Made by a program: the position numbers and the translations under genes
Assembly (NCBI GenBank): GCA_049315325.1
Contig: JBMOKJ010000007.1
Coordinates: 1-64,000 of the forward strand
Length of the DNA stretch: 64,000 nt
Source: CAXXIC01 sp049315325
GTDB taxonomy: Bacteria; Bacteroidota; Bacteroidia; Bacteroidales; UBA7332
Direction of reading: 5' to 3'
Shown here: in pieces, positions 17,445-27,272 of the stretch
Position numbering within the stretch: the stretch's first letter is position 1
Layout: every line of letters starts with the position of its first letter
The notes under the pieces: generated by a model
What the model saw: only the letters and a program-made list of their open reading frames with translations
What the model was told of the DNA's origin: nothing
The model's database searches: none

Positions 17445-18443
17445 ATGCAACTACAAACTCCTGTCGCTTTACCATTCGCCTCCTCTCCCATTGGTTACGA
17501 AGATAAAATTCTTCTGATGGGTTCATGCTTTGCCGAAAACATTGGTGCTAAACTTGTCGCGAATAAATTTAGAACAGATGTCAATCCGTTTGGGGTGCTC
17601 TACAATCCACTATCGCTGAAATCGGCATTGAACGACTTGTTGCAAGACCGTATTTTCACCGCTGATGATCTATTCGAGCACCAAGGCATCTACCGCAGTT
17701 TTTCGCATCACTCTTCTTTTTCTTCCGATAAGAAGGAAACCACTCTCCATGAAATAAATGAGAGAGCCAAACAATCCTCTGCTTGGCTCAAATCGTGCAC
17801 ACAACTCATTGTGACTTTTGGCACAGCTTCAACCTATTATCTGAAAGAGAATGAGATAGTGGTGAGTAATTGCCATAAATTACCCGAGAGCCAATTTATC
17901 CGCAAACGAGTAGATGTCGAGATCGTTGTATCGGAATGGTGTAGTCTGATTAACAATTTAAAGTGTTCAAATCCAGACTTAAAGATACTTTTCACCGTAA
18001 GCCCAATCCGCCATTGGCGCGATGGAGCACACGAAAATCAGTTGAATAAAGCTACCCTACTGCTCGCCATCGACAAGTTGGTGGCTGAATTTGATTTTTG
18101 CAGCTATTTTGCTGCTTATGAATTGGTGATGGACGAATTGCGCGACTACCGCTTTTATGCCGAAGATATGATTCATCCATCCGATCAAGCGGTGGACTAT
18201 ATTTGGGAGTGCTTCTGCGAGTCTCAAATTTCAGAAGAGAGTCGGCTGATAATGAAGGAGTGGATCGATTTACAAAAAGCGCTTTTCCATCGACCATTCC
18301 ATCCACAAACTGAGACTCACAAGCGATTTTTGGAGCAAAACCTAACGAAATTGGAGCAACTATCCAAAAAATCTCCTTACTTTGTACTCGAATCTGAAAT
18401 CACTCTAATCCGTGAGCAGCTTCAATCTTTTGAATCGTTATGA
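17445..18443 (+). CDS. GSCFA-domain protein
   Basis: The 332-aa protein opens with QTPVALPFASSPIGYEDKI and the name-giving segment MGSCFAENIG (about residues 25-34), followed by NPFGVLYNP. GSCFA proteins resemble SGNH/GDSL-type esterases. A late motif (DMIHPSDQAV) offers the expected Asp and His of such a site, with the Ser of GSCFA as nucleophile. Substrate unknown. No signal peptide is seen. The gene overlaps murF-alr by 4 bp, so it may act in cell-envelope synthesis, but that is inference from position. Confidence 0.85.
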   Translation: MQLQTPVALPFASSPIGYEDKILLMGSCFAENIGAKLVANKFRTDVNPFGVLYNPLSLKSALNDLLQDRIFTADDLFEHQGIYRSFSHHSSFSSDKKETTLHEINERAKQSSAWLKSCTQLIVTFGTASTYYLKENEIVVSNCHKLPESQFIRKRVDVEIVVSEWCSLINNLKCSNPDLKILFTVSPIRHWRDGAHENQLNKATLLLAIDKLVAEFDFCSYFAAYELVMDELRDYRFYAEDMIHPSDQAVDYIWECFCESQISEESRLIMKEWIDLQKALFHRPFHPQTETHKRFLEQNLTKLEQLSKKSPYFVLESEITLIREQLQSFESL

Positions 18444-20908
18444 TCTACTCTATTGTCGATATTGCACGAATTATCCACGCAAAAGAGGTGACACTGAGTT
18501 ACAGTAACATCTCCATTTTGCTTACCGATAGTCGCTCACTCTCCTTTCCAGAAGAGACGCTATTCTTTGCTTTGAAAACGAAACAGAACGATGGCCATAA
18601 ATACATCAACGAACTGTATGAAAAAGGTGTTCGCAATTTTGTAGTGAGCAACGCTTATCAACCAATCGATACGCTACCTTTAGCTAATATTTTAGCTGTA
18701 GAAGATACGTTGATAGCGCTGCAGCAACTCGCGACTCATCATCGGCAACAATTTACTATTCCTACGATTGGAATCACAGGCAGCAATGGCAAAACGGTGG
18801 TGAAAGAGTGGCTTTTTCAACTTTTGAATCACGACAAACGGATTATTCGCTCGCCTCGCAGCTACAACTCGCAAATCGGTGTGCCAATTTCGGTTTGGCA
18901 GCTTGACAACGAGGCCGAATTAGCCATCTTCGAAGCCGGCATCTCGAAACCTGATGAAATGGATCGGTTGGAGAAAATTATATCGCCTCAAATTGGCATT
19001 ATTACCAATATTGGACACGCGCATCAAGAGGGATTTTCGTCTTTGGAGCAGAAATGTTTGGAGAAACTCAAACTATTTTTGCATTCCGAAACGTTGATTT
19101 TTGATTACGACGACGAACTGATTCACAAATGTGTGATGTCTGCCACGCATTGCCAAAACCTGCTTTCGTGGTCGAAGAAAAGCCGTAAAGCGCCGCTTTA
19201 TCTCTCCAAAATTGAGAAAAAAGAGCAGTCTACAGAAATATACTACAACTACCTGACTGTTATCGAAGGCAGTTTTGAGATACCATTTACCGAAAATGCC
19301 AACATCGAGAATGCGATACATTGCCTAGCGGTGTTGTTGTTCCTCGGCATTCAACCCGATGCTATTCGTCAGAAAATGAGCAGCCTGCATTCTGTTGCTA
19401 TGCGACTCGAAGTGAAAGAGGGCATACAGAACTGTCTGGTTATCGACGACACATACAACCTCGATATGAATTCGCTCGACCTAGCACTCGACTTTTTAGC
19501 TCGTCGTGCACAGGGTTCGAATATGTCACGCACGTTGATTCTATCAGACCTACAACAAACGGGGAAAAATGCCAAAACACTCTACCGCGAAATTGCCAAT
19601 CTGATTAAGCAGAAAGGCGTTCAGCGATTGATTGGCATTGGTGAAAACATCTCCGATTTTGCTTCATTATTTGAAGTGAGCAAGTCGTTTTATCCCAACA
19701 CAGAGGCTTTTCTGTCGTCGCGGGAGTCACTCGATTTTCAGCGCGAAATCATCCTAGTAAAAGGAGCACGTGAATTTCATTTCGAGCAAATCTCTGATTT
19801 GTTGCAATTAAAAGTACACGAAACCATCCTCGAAGTAAACCTCGATGCCATCGTTCACAACCTCAATTTCTACCGAAACAAACTGCAACCAACCACCAAA
19901 ATGATTTGCATGGTGAAGGCGTTTGGCTACGGAGCTGGTTCGTATGAATTGGCTAAGACGCTGCAAGAGCACCGCTGCGATTATCTCGCTGTGGCTGTGG
20001 CAGACGAAGGAGCAGAACTGCGCAAAGCGGGCATCTACCTGCCAATCATGGTGATGAATCCTGAATTCAGCAGTTTTCAGGTGATATTTGCGAACGACCT
20101 CGAACCTGAAGTGTATAGCTTCAAGCTGTTGAAAGCATTGATTCGTGCAGCCGAAATCCAGGGAGTGAGCCACTACCCTATTCATATCAAAATCGACTCG
20201 GGAATGCACCGTTTGGGCTTCTTGCCTAATGAGATAGACGAACTCTCGAACCTGCTTGCCAGCCAATCGGCGTTGAAGGTCAAATCGGTCTTTTCGCATT
20301 TGTCGGGTAGCGATAGCGAGCAGTTCGACAACTACACCAATCAACAGATTGAAACATTCACCACCAGTGCCGACCTGCTCGAACAGGGCGTTCGCTACAA
20401 GTCGATGCGCCACATTCTCAACTCAGGTGGCATCGAGCGATTTGCCGATAGTCAACTAGACATGGTGCGACTGGGCATCGGTTTGTATGGCGTTAGCGCA
20501 TCGGGAGAAGAGGGTCTTCGCAGCGTAAGCACACTGAAAACCACCATTCTACAAATCAAAAACATTGCTACTGGCGAATCGGTGGGCTATAGCCGCAAGT
20601 GGATTCTCAACCGTGATTCGCGCGTAGGCTGCATACCGATAGGCTATGCCGACGGACTCGATAGACACCTGAGTAACGGCGTAGGCGAAGTTCTTATAAA
20701 CGGCAAACGCGCTCCCATCATCGGCAATATCTGCATGGACATCACAATGATTGACCTCACCGACATCGCTGCCGAAGAGGGCGACACAGCTATCGTCTTT
20801 GGCGAACAGTTGCCTGTCACCGAAATGGCAACCAAACTCGGCACAATCGCCTACGAAATCATCACGTCTGTATCCTCGAGGGTGAAAAGGGTCTATTTTA
20901 GAGAGTAG
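18440..20908 (+). CDS. bifunctional UDP-MurNAc-tripeptide:D-Ala-D-Ala ligase / alanine racemase
   Basis: The 822-aa fusion combines two steps of peptidoglycan precursor synthesis. Residues 1-450 are a MurF-like Mur ligase, with the ATP loop GITGSNGKT at 111-119 and EAGISKPDEM. Residues 465-822 are a PLP-dependent alanine racemase, with the PLP lysine at about 493 (MVKAFGYGAG) and downstream features such as HLSGSDSEQ, NSGGIERF, LGIGLYGVS and GNICMDITMID. The racemase makes D-Ala used to build the D-Ala-D-Ala that the ligase adds. This fusion is typical of Bacteroidota. The start overlaps the GSCFA stop (ATGA). Confidence 0.95.
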   Translation: MIYSIVDIARIIHAKEVTLSYSNISILLTDSRSLSFPEETLFFALKTKQNDGHKYINELYEKGVRNFVVSNAYQPIDTLPLANILAVEDTLIALQQLATHHRQQFTIPTIGITGSNGKTVVKEWLFQLLNHDKRIIRSPRSYNSQIGVPISVWQLDNEAELAIFEAGISKPDEMDRLEKIISPQIGIITNIGHAHQEGFSSLEQKCLEKLKLFLHSETLIFDYDDELIHKCVMSATHCQNLLSWSKKSRKAPLYLSKIEKKEQSTEIYYNYLTVIEGSFEIPFTENANIENAIHCLAVLLFLGIQPDAIRQKMSSLHSVAMRLEVKEGIQNCLVIDDTYNLDMNSLDLALDFLARRAQGSNMSRTLILSDLQQTGKNAKTLYREIANLIKQKGVQRLIGIGENISDFASLFEVSKSFYPNTEAFLSSRESLDFQREIILVKGAREFHFEQISDLLQLKVHETILEVNLDAIVHNLNFYRNKLQPTTKMICMVKAFGYGAGSYELAKTLQEHRCDYLAVAVADEGAELRKAGIYLPIMVMNPEFSSFQVIFANDLEPEVYSFKLLKALIRAAEIQGVSHYPIHIKIDSGMHRLGFLPNEIDELSNLLASQSALKVKSVFSHLSGSDSEQFDNYTNQQIETFTTSADLLEQGVRYKSMRHILNSGGIERFADSQLDMVRLGIGLYGVSASGEEGLRSVSTLKTTILQIKNIATGESVGYSRKWILNRDSRVGCIPIGYADGLDRHLSNGVGEVLINGKRAPIIGNICMDITMIDLTDIAAEEGDTAIVFGEQLPVTEMATKLGTIAYEIITSVSSRVKRVYFRE

Positions 20909-20923
20909 AAAGCTGTCAATCAA

Positions 20924-21226
20924 TTAAAATTTCAGCTTTTTAGGGTTTTGTCTGTTATCGTAAAGGCGGACGACCTCAATTCTATCACTTGTCTCACGAT
21001 AAAAAAGCGAGTTGTGTTTAGTGACTACGCATTTTCGAAGCTTTTTCTTTTTATTGATTTCGGGATAAAGCTTGGGGTGTTTTGAAATGCGACGTAATTG
21101 ATCGTCAACAAGATCAATAAAATGAATTGCTGTTTGACTATTCCATGTCTGGAAAAGATAATCGAGTAGATGGTTAAAATCGGAAGAGGCAAGAATAGAC
21201 CAAACAATAGGCTTATTTGTTTTCAT
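20924..21226 (-). CDS. ParE/RelE-type toxin
   Basis: The 100-aa basic protein matches the ParE/RelE superfamily: VWSILASSDFNHLLDYLFQTWN at the start, DQLRRISKHPKLYPEI in the middle, and the C-terminal strand IEVVRLYDNRQNP. Such toxins inhibit gyrase or cleave mRNA; the activity here is not predictable. Its start overlaps the antitoxin's end by 14 bp, the usual arrangement. The C-terminal RLYDNRQNPKKL ending fits the family. Confidence 0.85.
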   Translation of the reverse strand: MKTNKPIVWSILASSDFNHLLDYLFQTWNSQTAIHFIDLVDDQLRRISKHPKLYPEINKKKKLRKCVVTKHNSLFYRETSDRIEVVRLYDNRQNPKKLKF

Positions 21227-21461
21227 ATTTTGCTCTTGCCTGGCTAATGACGCTTGAGTGATATATTACCTCGCTATCATTTAATTGTTGAAGTGCAGTC
21301 TCTATCCCCTCTTTTTCTGCTTCTGAGAGGTTATTCCATTCTTCTTCATTGTTTTGGCTATTCACAAAGTTTTTGAGAATGCCATACAACTCTTTTAATT
21401 TGCTGCCATCTAGCGAATCGACTTCACGAAATATGGCAAGTTTTAGCTCTTCTGTGCTCAT
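21213..21461 (-). CDS. antitoxin of the ParE-type pair
   Basis: The 82-aa acidic, helical protein (STEELKLAIFREVDSLDG..LSEAEKEGIETALQQLNDSE) precedes and overlaps the toxin. The segment LSEAEKEGIETALQQLN resembles LSDHQKDEIDLGLAEI of the protein at 44556-45005, so the two are probably related antitoxin domains. No DNA-binding motif is obvious, and it probably neutralises the toxin through its C-terminal tail. Confidence 0.8.
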   Translation of the reverse strand: MSTEELKLAIFREVDSLDGSKLKELYGILKNFVNSQNNEEEWNNLSEAEKEGIETALQQLNDSEVIYHSSVISQARAKYENK

Positions 21462-21511
21462 ACAAAAACTGGTTATACAATGCGGGATTGCATTTGATTT
21501 TTTCTATAATA

Positions 21512-21519
21512 CAAATATA
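21512..21519 (-). promoter_or_regulatory. -7 element of the toxin-antitoxin pair
   Basis: On the minus strand TATATTTG matches TAnnTTTG and lies about 50 bp upstream of the antitoxin ATG. A clear TTTG partner is not present. Confidence 0.5.
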
Positions 21520-21730
21520 ATTACTCAGACTGAAATTGCTTTCGTATTTTGGAAGTTTATTTATTGCCGTCAGAGAATAAATACATAAAAGCGAATTTGC
21601 AGTTTGTATTCTAACAAAGAATCCTATTTATCAAGAGAATGAGTGAAGTTCGCAACTTCAAAAACAGTCACGGACTGTTTAAACAAAAAGCACAAGTTAC
21701 GCTGCGCTAAACTTGCGTTAAAAAGGAAAC

Positions 21731-22915
21731 CTATTTGCAATTATTTCTCAACATCTCTTTAGCCTCTTTGTTTCCAAGTTGATCAGCTTTAATAAAATCA
21801 ACACATGCCTGTTCTTTTTTATTGACTTTACAATATGCTAAACCTCTGTACAGATATGAATTAGCAATTTTACAATCCATTTTTATTGACATTGTTAAAT
21901 CCAAAATACTTTTCTCAATTTCACCTAATCCATAATACCCACATCCTCTAGTATCGTAATAAGTTGCAATTTTATTATCTTTTTCAATTGCTTTATTCGA
22001 ATATTCTACACATTTAGTGTAATTATTCTTTAGAAAATAGAACCATCCAATTTGATTGTAAATATTTCCCAATTGTTCTTGAGGATACCAAGTATCTTGT
22101 TTAATAAATTTTTCCGCTAGTTCACATTCTAAAATAGCATCATCATAATATTTTAGTTCCGATAAAATATGGGATTTAAGCATTAAGCCGTTTATATTTC
22201 TTGAATAAGATGATAAATAAAAATCGATATCCTTTAGGGCATTCTCATATTGTTTTAGTCCAGTATATGCACGTGCTCTTTCATAATAAGCATTGATTAT
22301 GGAGTTATTTAATTTAATAGCTTTAGAAAGCAGTTCAAGTGTACGTTGGTGGTCAAAATTGTATTGATCCTCCAAATATGCCATATAAATGTAGACATCT
22401 CCATTAATTGAGTCGATTCCTAATGCACTTTTAAAATCGTAATATGCATCTTCAAGTTTACCATTTTCATAATCTTCAAAACCAGATGCAATAAATTGCC
22501 TAGCTCTATTTGGATTTTTGTCACAAATTTGTTTTAAATAATATCTTGGTGATTTCGCTCTTTTCAAGTTTTCAGTATAATAAAATTTTAATTTCTGTTC
22601 AATTTGAATTATTTGCTTATCCAAAATAGCAAAATTGACTTTATTATTGTAGTAGTTTCTTAGTTGTTCATCCACTGCATTCAATTGATCAGTATATAAT
22701 GAATCAATTCCTTCATTTTCAGTATTCCTAATCCAATTCATTATATATATAACTCGGGTTAGATTATTGTCATATTTCCAGCTATAGAATTTTGTTGTGT
22801 CTTTGACAAACGTATTGTATACAAAACGATTAGGCATTGCTTTCATATCAATCTGACTATAAGAATTAAACCATAAAAATATGAAAAGCGAAAATAGAAA
22901 AAATGACTTTACCAT
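21731..22915 (-). CDS. secreted tetratricopeptide repeat protein
   Basis: The 394-aa protein has a signal peptide (KSFFLFSLFIFLWFNSYSQ) and at least six TPR units. These include ARQFIASGFEDYENGKLEDA, NGDVYIYMAYLEDQYNF, AYYERARAYTGLKQYENALKD, NQIGWFYFLKNNYTKCVEY, TRGCGYYGLGEIEKS and LYRGLAYCKVNKKEQAC. TPR proteins mediate protein contacts; no enzymatic motif is seen. It is AT-rich, monocistronic and shares its general design with 50462-51418. Function unknown. Confidence 0.82.
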   Translation of the reverse strand: MVKSFFLFSLFIFLWFNSYSQIDMKAMPNRFVYNTFVKDTTKFYSWKYDNNLTRVIYIMNWIRNTENEGIDSLYTDQLNAVDEQLRNYYNNKVNFAILDKQIIQIEQKLKFYYTENLKRAKSPRYYLKQICDKNPNRARQFIASGFEDYENGKLEDAYYDFKSALGIDSINGDVYIYMAYLEDQYNFDHQRTLELLSKAIKLNNSIINAYYERARAYTGLKQYENALKDIDFYLSSYSRNINGLMLKSHILSELKYYDDAILECELAEKFIKQDTWYPQEQLGNIYNQIGWFYFLKNNYTKCVEYSNKAIEKDNKIATYYDTRGCGYYGLGEIEKSILDLTMSIKMDCKIANSYLYRGLAYCKVNKKEQACVDFIKADQLGNKEAKEMLRNNCK

Positions 22916-23047
22916 GAAATTGACTTTAATTTGACTATTCTGTATTATTAATTTTTGTAACAGATTATTTATTTGGATTATAAGACTATTTGTCTTCTAA
23001 CATTATCAGATTTCTATAAATTTGCAATGATTCATAAATCTCTTGCA

Positions 23048-23055
23048 CAAATATA
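23048..23055 (-). promoter_or_regulatory. -7 element upstream of the TPR gene
   Basis: On the minus strand TATATTTG fits TAnnTTTG, about 130 bp upstream of the TPR gene start. The rest of the 22916-23110 gap is AT-rich and shows nothing else. Confidence 0.4.
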
Positions 23056-23112
23056 AATACTAATTCTAATATATTGATGCAAAATTGAAAATAAAGTACA
23101 ACCAAAAAAATC

Positions 23113-23148
23113 AAAAAAGGCAACCCATCTATCCGATGCATTGCCTTT
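23113..23148 (-). terminator. terminator of the mltG-ABC transporter operon
   Basis: On the minus strand AAAGGCAA..TTGCCTTT forms a stem followed by TTTTTT-GA, about 45 bp beyond the stop of the ABC permease. Confidence 0.7.
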
Positions 23149-23192
23149 CAGTTATACAATCCTGATAGCTATCGAGATTAGTTACCCAATAT

Positions 23193-24494
23193 TTAATACC
23201 TCAGCCATTTCCACAACTCCTTATAGTTCACCTTTTTGCCATACATAAGTATGCCAGTGCGGTAAATTTTGGCTGCCATACGTGTAGTGCCAATAAAGGT
23301 GATAACGAGCAGCGAAAGCGAGAGCAGCTTCTGCCAAAGCGGCACATCAAACGGCAAGCGAACCATCATCACAATGGGTGACGTAAATGGAATGATCGAA
23401 CACCAAAAGGCCAATGGACCATCCGGATTTTGTGCACTATACATCCCTGCATACATAGCAAAGATAATGGGAATTGTTATTGGAAGCATAAACTGTTGCG
23501 TATCAGTTTCGTTATCGACAGCAGAACCAACAGCAGCAAACAGCGAGGCATAGAGTAAATAACCACCTAAGAAATAGAGCACAAAATAGAAGAGAATCTC
23601 TCCAAAATTGAAAGCAGAAAGCATCTTTAAAGCACTAGCAATTTCACTATTCGGCATTTGCTGACCCATACCTTGCATCTCCTGCATTGCGGCAGCATCA
23701 GGCATTTTATTAAGTCCGAAAATCAAACCGATAATAAAGAAGAGCCCACCCGAGAAAATCACCCAAAGCAGAAACTGTGTAAGACCAACCAATGCGATTC
23801 CGATGATTTTGCCCATCATCAACTCAACCGGCTTCACCGACGATACGAGCACTTCGACAATGCGCGAGGTCTTCTCTTCCATTACTCCACGCATAACCAT
23901 TGCACCATAGAGGAAGATAAACATATAGATCATAAAGGTGGAAATCAATCCGATAGCCGTTGCCAGCTCAGCTGAGCCAGTTTTCTCTTTGCCATCGTCA
24001 GACCATTTCACGGTACGAATATCGAGACTAATTTCACTCTCTTTGATAATTTGTTTGAGATTTGGAATGTTGTAAGACGCCAGCTTTTCGTTACTCAGAG
24101 CCTTATTCAATTGATCAGATATGTAACCTTTCAAATCTGTAGTTACCTGTTTATCAGCAAACAAGGTAATTTTATCAGGTTGCTTGAGCAAATCGGCATC
24201 AATCACCAAGAAGGCATAATATTCGCTCTCTTCGCTGTTTTTGTACTTCGACATATCGCCTCTAAACGGAACAAAACGATAGCTTTCGTTACTTTTGAGC
24301 AAATTTACATATTTCCCTGTGACATCGACTACTCCGATTTTCTTGGCATCAGAGTCTTTGATGGTCGAAAGCAATAGCGGCACTGCCACCAAACATGCAA
24401 TCAGAATGGGTGTAAGGAAGGTGAAAATCAAAAACGACTTTTTGTTGACCCTTCGCAAATACTCTTTTCGTATTATCAGACTAATTTTACTCAT
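23193..24494 (-). CDS. ABC-2 type transporter permease (NatB-like)
   Basis: The 433-aa protein has an N-terminal span (LIFTFLTPILIACLVAVPLL), an extracytoplasmic domain of about 150 residues, and five to six C-terminal spans. The layout fits NatB-like ABC-2 permeases. Features include MVMRGVMEEKTSRIVEVLVSSVKP, the conserved loop of the family. Its start overlaps the ATPase gene by 8 bp. It probably exports an ion or small molecule; B. subtilis NatAB exports Na+, but substrate cannot be assigned here. Confidence 0.88.
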   Translation of the reverse strand: MSKISLIIRKEYLRRVNKKSFLIFTFLTPILIACLVAVPLLLSTIKDSDAKKIGVVDVTGKYVNLLKSNESYRFVPFRGDMSKYKNSEESEYYAFLVIDADLLKQPDKITLFADKQVTTDLKGYISDQLNKALSNEKLASYNIPNLKQIIKESEISLDIRTVKWSDDGKEKTGSAELATAIGLISTFMIYMFIFLYGAMVMRGVMEEKTSRIVEVLVSSVKPVELMMGKIIGIALVGLTQFLLWVIFSGGLFFIIGLIFGLNKMPDAAAMQEMQGMGQQMPNSEIASALKMLSAFNFGEILFYFVLYFLGGYLLYASLFAAVGSAVDNETDTQQFMLPITIPIIFAMYAGMYSAQNPDGPLAFWCSIIPFTSPIVMMVRLPFDVPLWQKLLSLSLLVITFIGTTRMAAKIYRTGILMYGKKVNYKELWKWLRY

Positions 24495-25407
24495 GGCTCA
24501 TCTTATTTTCAGGGTTCACAACTTTGATAAACACATCTTCCATACTTGGCAACTCCTCTTCGAATGCAATAATTTCGTGACGAGCAACTAACGAGCGAAT
24601 CAAGTCGTAAGAAGTTCGGCTTTCGGATGCTTTAATATGCACTTCAAGGCCGTATGGTTGTTCTTTTTTATCCATAACCACAAAACCGTCATCTAGTGAT
24701 GTTTCAAACGAATTCCCAAGCACCTTGATGCGATATGTAAATGTGCGGTAACGGTTGCGAATCTCATCTACTCGGCCTTGTAAAACGACGTTAGCGTGAT
24801 CGATGAGCGATATTTGGTCGCAGAGCTCTTCTACCGAATTCATGTTGTGCGTCGAAAGCAATATTGTTGCTCCTTTTCGTTTGAGTTCGAGTATTTCATT
24901 TTTGAGCAAAACGGCATTCACTGGGTCAAATCCGCTGAAAGGCTCGTCGAAAATCAACAACTTGGGTTCGTGTATCACGGTGGTGATAAATTGCACCTTC
25001 TGCTGCATCCCTTTGGAGAGCTCTTCCACTTTTTTGTTCCACCAATCGGTGATTTCAAACTTCTCGAACCAGATGCCGATGCGCTTTTTCGCCTCTTTGC
25101 TGTCCAATCCTTTCAGTTGAGCGAGATACATTGCTTGCTCGCCCACTTTCATTTTTTTATATAAACCACGCTCTTCGGGCAAGTAACCGATGTGGCGCAC
25201 ATCGTCCATGGTGATGGGTTTGCCGTTGAGCAACACCTCTCCGCTATCGGGCGCAATAATCTGATTGACAATGCGAATAAGCGTCGTTTTTCCTGCACCG
25301 TTCGGACCTAGCAGTCCATATACAGTTCCTTCGGGCACATGCACAGAAACACCGTTGAGTGCAAGGTGTCCGGCATATTGTTTGACTACGTTGTTGGTTT
25401 GAAGCAT
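24487..25407 (-). CDS. ABC transporter ATP-binding protein (NatA-like)
   Basis: The 306-aa ATPase has Walker A GPNGAGKTT (about residues 34-42), the signature region LSKGMQQKVQF, Walker B LLIFDEPFSGFDP and the switch His in LLSTHNM. A C-terminal domain of about 80 residues follows, as in ATPases that pair with ABC-2 permeases. It is coupled to the downstream permease by an 8-bp overlap and lies 52 bp after the ComB-like gene. Confidence 0.93.
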   Translation of the reverse strand: MLQTNNVVKQYAGHLALNGVSVHVPEGTVYGLLGPNGAGKTTLIRIVNQIIAPDSGEVLLNGKPITMDDVRHIGYLPEERGLYKKMKVGEQAMYLAQLKGLDSKEAKKRIGIWFEKFEITDWWNKKVEELSKGMQQKVQFITTVIHEPKLLIFDEPFSGFDPVNAVLLKNEILELKRKGATILLSTHNMNSVEELCDQISLIDHANVVLQGRVDEIRNRYRTFTYRIKVLGNSFETSLDDGFVVMDKKEQPYGLEVHIKASESRTSYDLIRSLVARHEIIAFEEELPSMEDVFIKVVNPENKMSHE

Positions 25408-25459
25408 ACTAATGTGGAGTTATAAGGAAGTTATATGTAGTTAGCGGAAGTTAATGGAA

Positions 25460-26167
25460 TTACTCCTTCAAAACAATTTTTCCATTATGTAGAATGGGTA
25501 ATCCACTTACCAAATCAATAGACAAACAAAAGTTGATTTGATCTAGCAAATCGTGTTTCTTCAGTCGTTGATAGTGCTCTGTCTGCGAAATGTACTTCAT
25601 TGGATCTTCTTTTGCACGCTGCCACAGTATAAATGACGAAAGCGAAGAGTCTGACGTAACATCAAATCCTTTTTTTGCCAACTGTTCGACCAATGCTCCG
25701 GCAAAGAATGTGTCTTCGGTACTGAAACGATTATTCCACCCTGAGCAAAGAATCACTACATCTCGCCCCTCTTTTTGGCAATATTCTGCTACTGAAGATA
25801 GATTGATAAATGCCCCAATTAACAACGAATAGGCACTTTGCGCACAATTAATTGCCTGTGTACCGTTAGTCGTAGTAAGCACAATATCTCGATTGCAAAC
25901 ATGATCTGGCGTATAATCGAAAGGTGAATTTCCGAAATCAGCAAAGTCACACTTCGCCACATTGCGCTCCGCTCCTACCAAGAATCCTTTTTCTTTGTAC
26001 GCTTTTGCCTCTTCGATAGATGCAACAGGGATGATGCTACTAGCTCCATTGACAAGCGCTGCACAAATAGAAGTTGTGGCACGAAAAATATCGACAACCA
26101 CCACAATAGCCTCACGATTCTCGTAAGCCGGATAAAGAGCAGGTGAAAAACAGACCTCTACTTTCAT
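25460..26167 (-). CDS. 2-phosphosulfolactate phosphatase-family protein (ComB-like)
   Basis: The 235-aa protein matches ComB: VVVDIFRATTSICAAL near the start, GAERNVAKCDFADFGNSP, LTTTNGTQAI and LCSGWNNRFSTEDTFFAG. ComB dephosphorylates 2-phosphosulfolactate in coenzyme M synthesis in methanogens, but homologues occur in bacteria with no coenzyme M. The real substrate here is therefore uncertain. Its start overlaps the gcvT stop by 4 bp. No other sulfolactate gene is visible in the window. Confidence 0.85.
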   Translation of the reverse strand: MKVEVCFSPALYPAYENREAIVVVVDIFRATTSICAALVNGASSIIPVASIEEAKAYKEKGFLVGAERNVAKCDFADFGNSPFDYTPDHVCNRDIVLTTTNGTQAINCAQSAYSLLIGAFINLSSVAEYCQKEGRDVVILCSGWNNRFSTEDTFFAGALVEQLAKKGFDVTSDSSLSSFILWQRAKEDPMKYISQTEHYQRLKKHDLLDQINFCLSIDLVSGLPILHNGKIVLKE

Positions 26168-27249
26168 TTTCTGAAAGGTGGTTTCACGACTACCGCTTTT
26201 ATATCTTTGTTGCGGATGCGAATGGCGATTTCGGTATCAACTTTAGCGTAAGCTGTTTGCAGATAGCCAATGCCAATGCCCTCTTTGGTGATGGGCGAAA
26301 TAGTGCCGGAAGTGACTTCACCGATGATTTCGCCTTGTAGATTCACGATTTCGTAATGCGAACGAGGAATGCCTCTCTCAGACAGTTTGAAGGCACACAT
26401 TTTGCGCGTTACTCCTTCATCTTTTTGCTTTTCGAGAATCTCACGCCCAATAAAATCGTGTCCATCGTTGAATTTAGTAATCCAACCCAATCCCGCTTCG
26501 AGGGTCGATGTGGTGTCGTTTATATCATTTCCGTAGAGCGAATAGGCCATTTCGAGACGGAGCGTGTCGCGCGCGCCCAAGCCGATGGGTTTGATGCCAA
26601 ACTCTGCTCCAGCTTCGAATATTGCGTTCCAGATTTGCTCTCCAAATTCGGGGTAGAAATAGAGTTCGAAGCCTCCTGCTCCCGTATAACCTGTGTTGGC
26701 AATGATTACCTCTTTCACGCCAGCCAATTCGCCCACCGTAAAGTGATAATAAGGAATAACTGCCAAATCCACGCTCGTAAGTTTTTGAAGGGTTGCAAAT
26801 GCTTTTGGGCCTTGCACAGCTAATTGCGCTGTGTGGTCGGATGCGTTTTCGAGAATGGCACCTACGGTGTTGTTGGTAACACACCAATTCCAGTCTTTCT
26901 CCATATTCGACGCATTCACCACAATCATGTATTTCTCAGCTTCGAACTGATAAATGATGATGTCGTCCACAATTCCGCCTTCGAAATTAGGGAAACATGA
27001 ATATTGAGCTTTAGCAATAGAGAGTTGCGATGGGTCGTTCGACGTAACGCGATTGAGAAATGCAAGTGCATTAGGACCTTTTACCCAAATTTCACCCATG
27101 TGCGACACATCGAACACACCAACAGCATTCACTACCGTGTTGTGCTCATCAATGATTCCGCTGTATTCGATGGGCATATTGTAGCCCGCAAACTCGTGCA
27201 TTTTTGCACCTAACTCTTGGTGAAATTTGGTAAATGGGGTTGATTTCAT
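26164..27249 (-). CDS. gcvT: glycine cleavage system T protein (aminomethyltransferase)
   Basis: The 361-aa protein transfers the methylene group from the aminomethyl-lipoyl H protein to tetrahydrofolate, releasing ammonia. It matches GcvT along its length: GVFDVSHMGEIWVKGP (with the folate-binding region), DDIIIYQF, ANTGYTGAGGFELYF, RDTLRLEMAYSLYGNDI and GFIGREILEKQK-like DFIGREILEKQK. The ATG at 27247-27249 gives the usual length. Other Gcv genes are not in the window. No glycine riboswitch was recognised, as the gap to pepT is only 23 bp. Confidence 0.96.
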   Translation of the reverse strand: MKSTPFTKFHQELGAKMHEFAGYNMPIEYSGIIDEHNTVVNAVGVFDVSHMGEIWVKGPNALAFLNRVTSNDPSQLSIAKAQYSCFPNFEGGIVDDIIIYQFEAEKYMIVVNASNMEKDWNWCVTNNTVGAILENASDHTAQLAVQGPKAFATLQKLTSVDLAVIPYYHFTVGELAGVKEVIIANTGYTGAGGFELYFYPEFGEQIWNAIFEAGAEFGIKPIGLGARDTLRLEMAYSLYGNDINDTTSTLEAGLGWITKFNDGHDFIGREILEKQKDEGVTRKMCAFKLSERGIPRSHYEIVNLQGEIIGEVTSGTISPITKEGIGIGYLQTAYAKVDTEIAIRIRNKDIKAVVVKPPFRK

Positions 27250-27272
27250 TGTGATATAAATTTTTCAATTAT

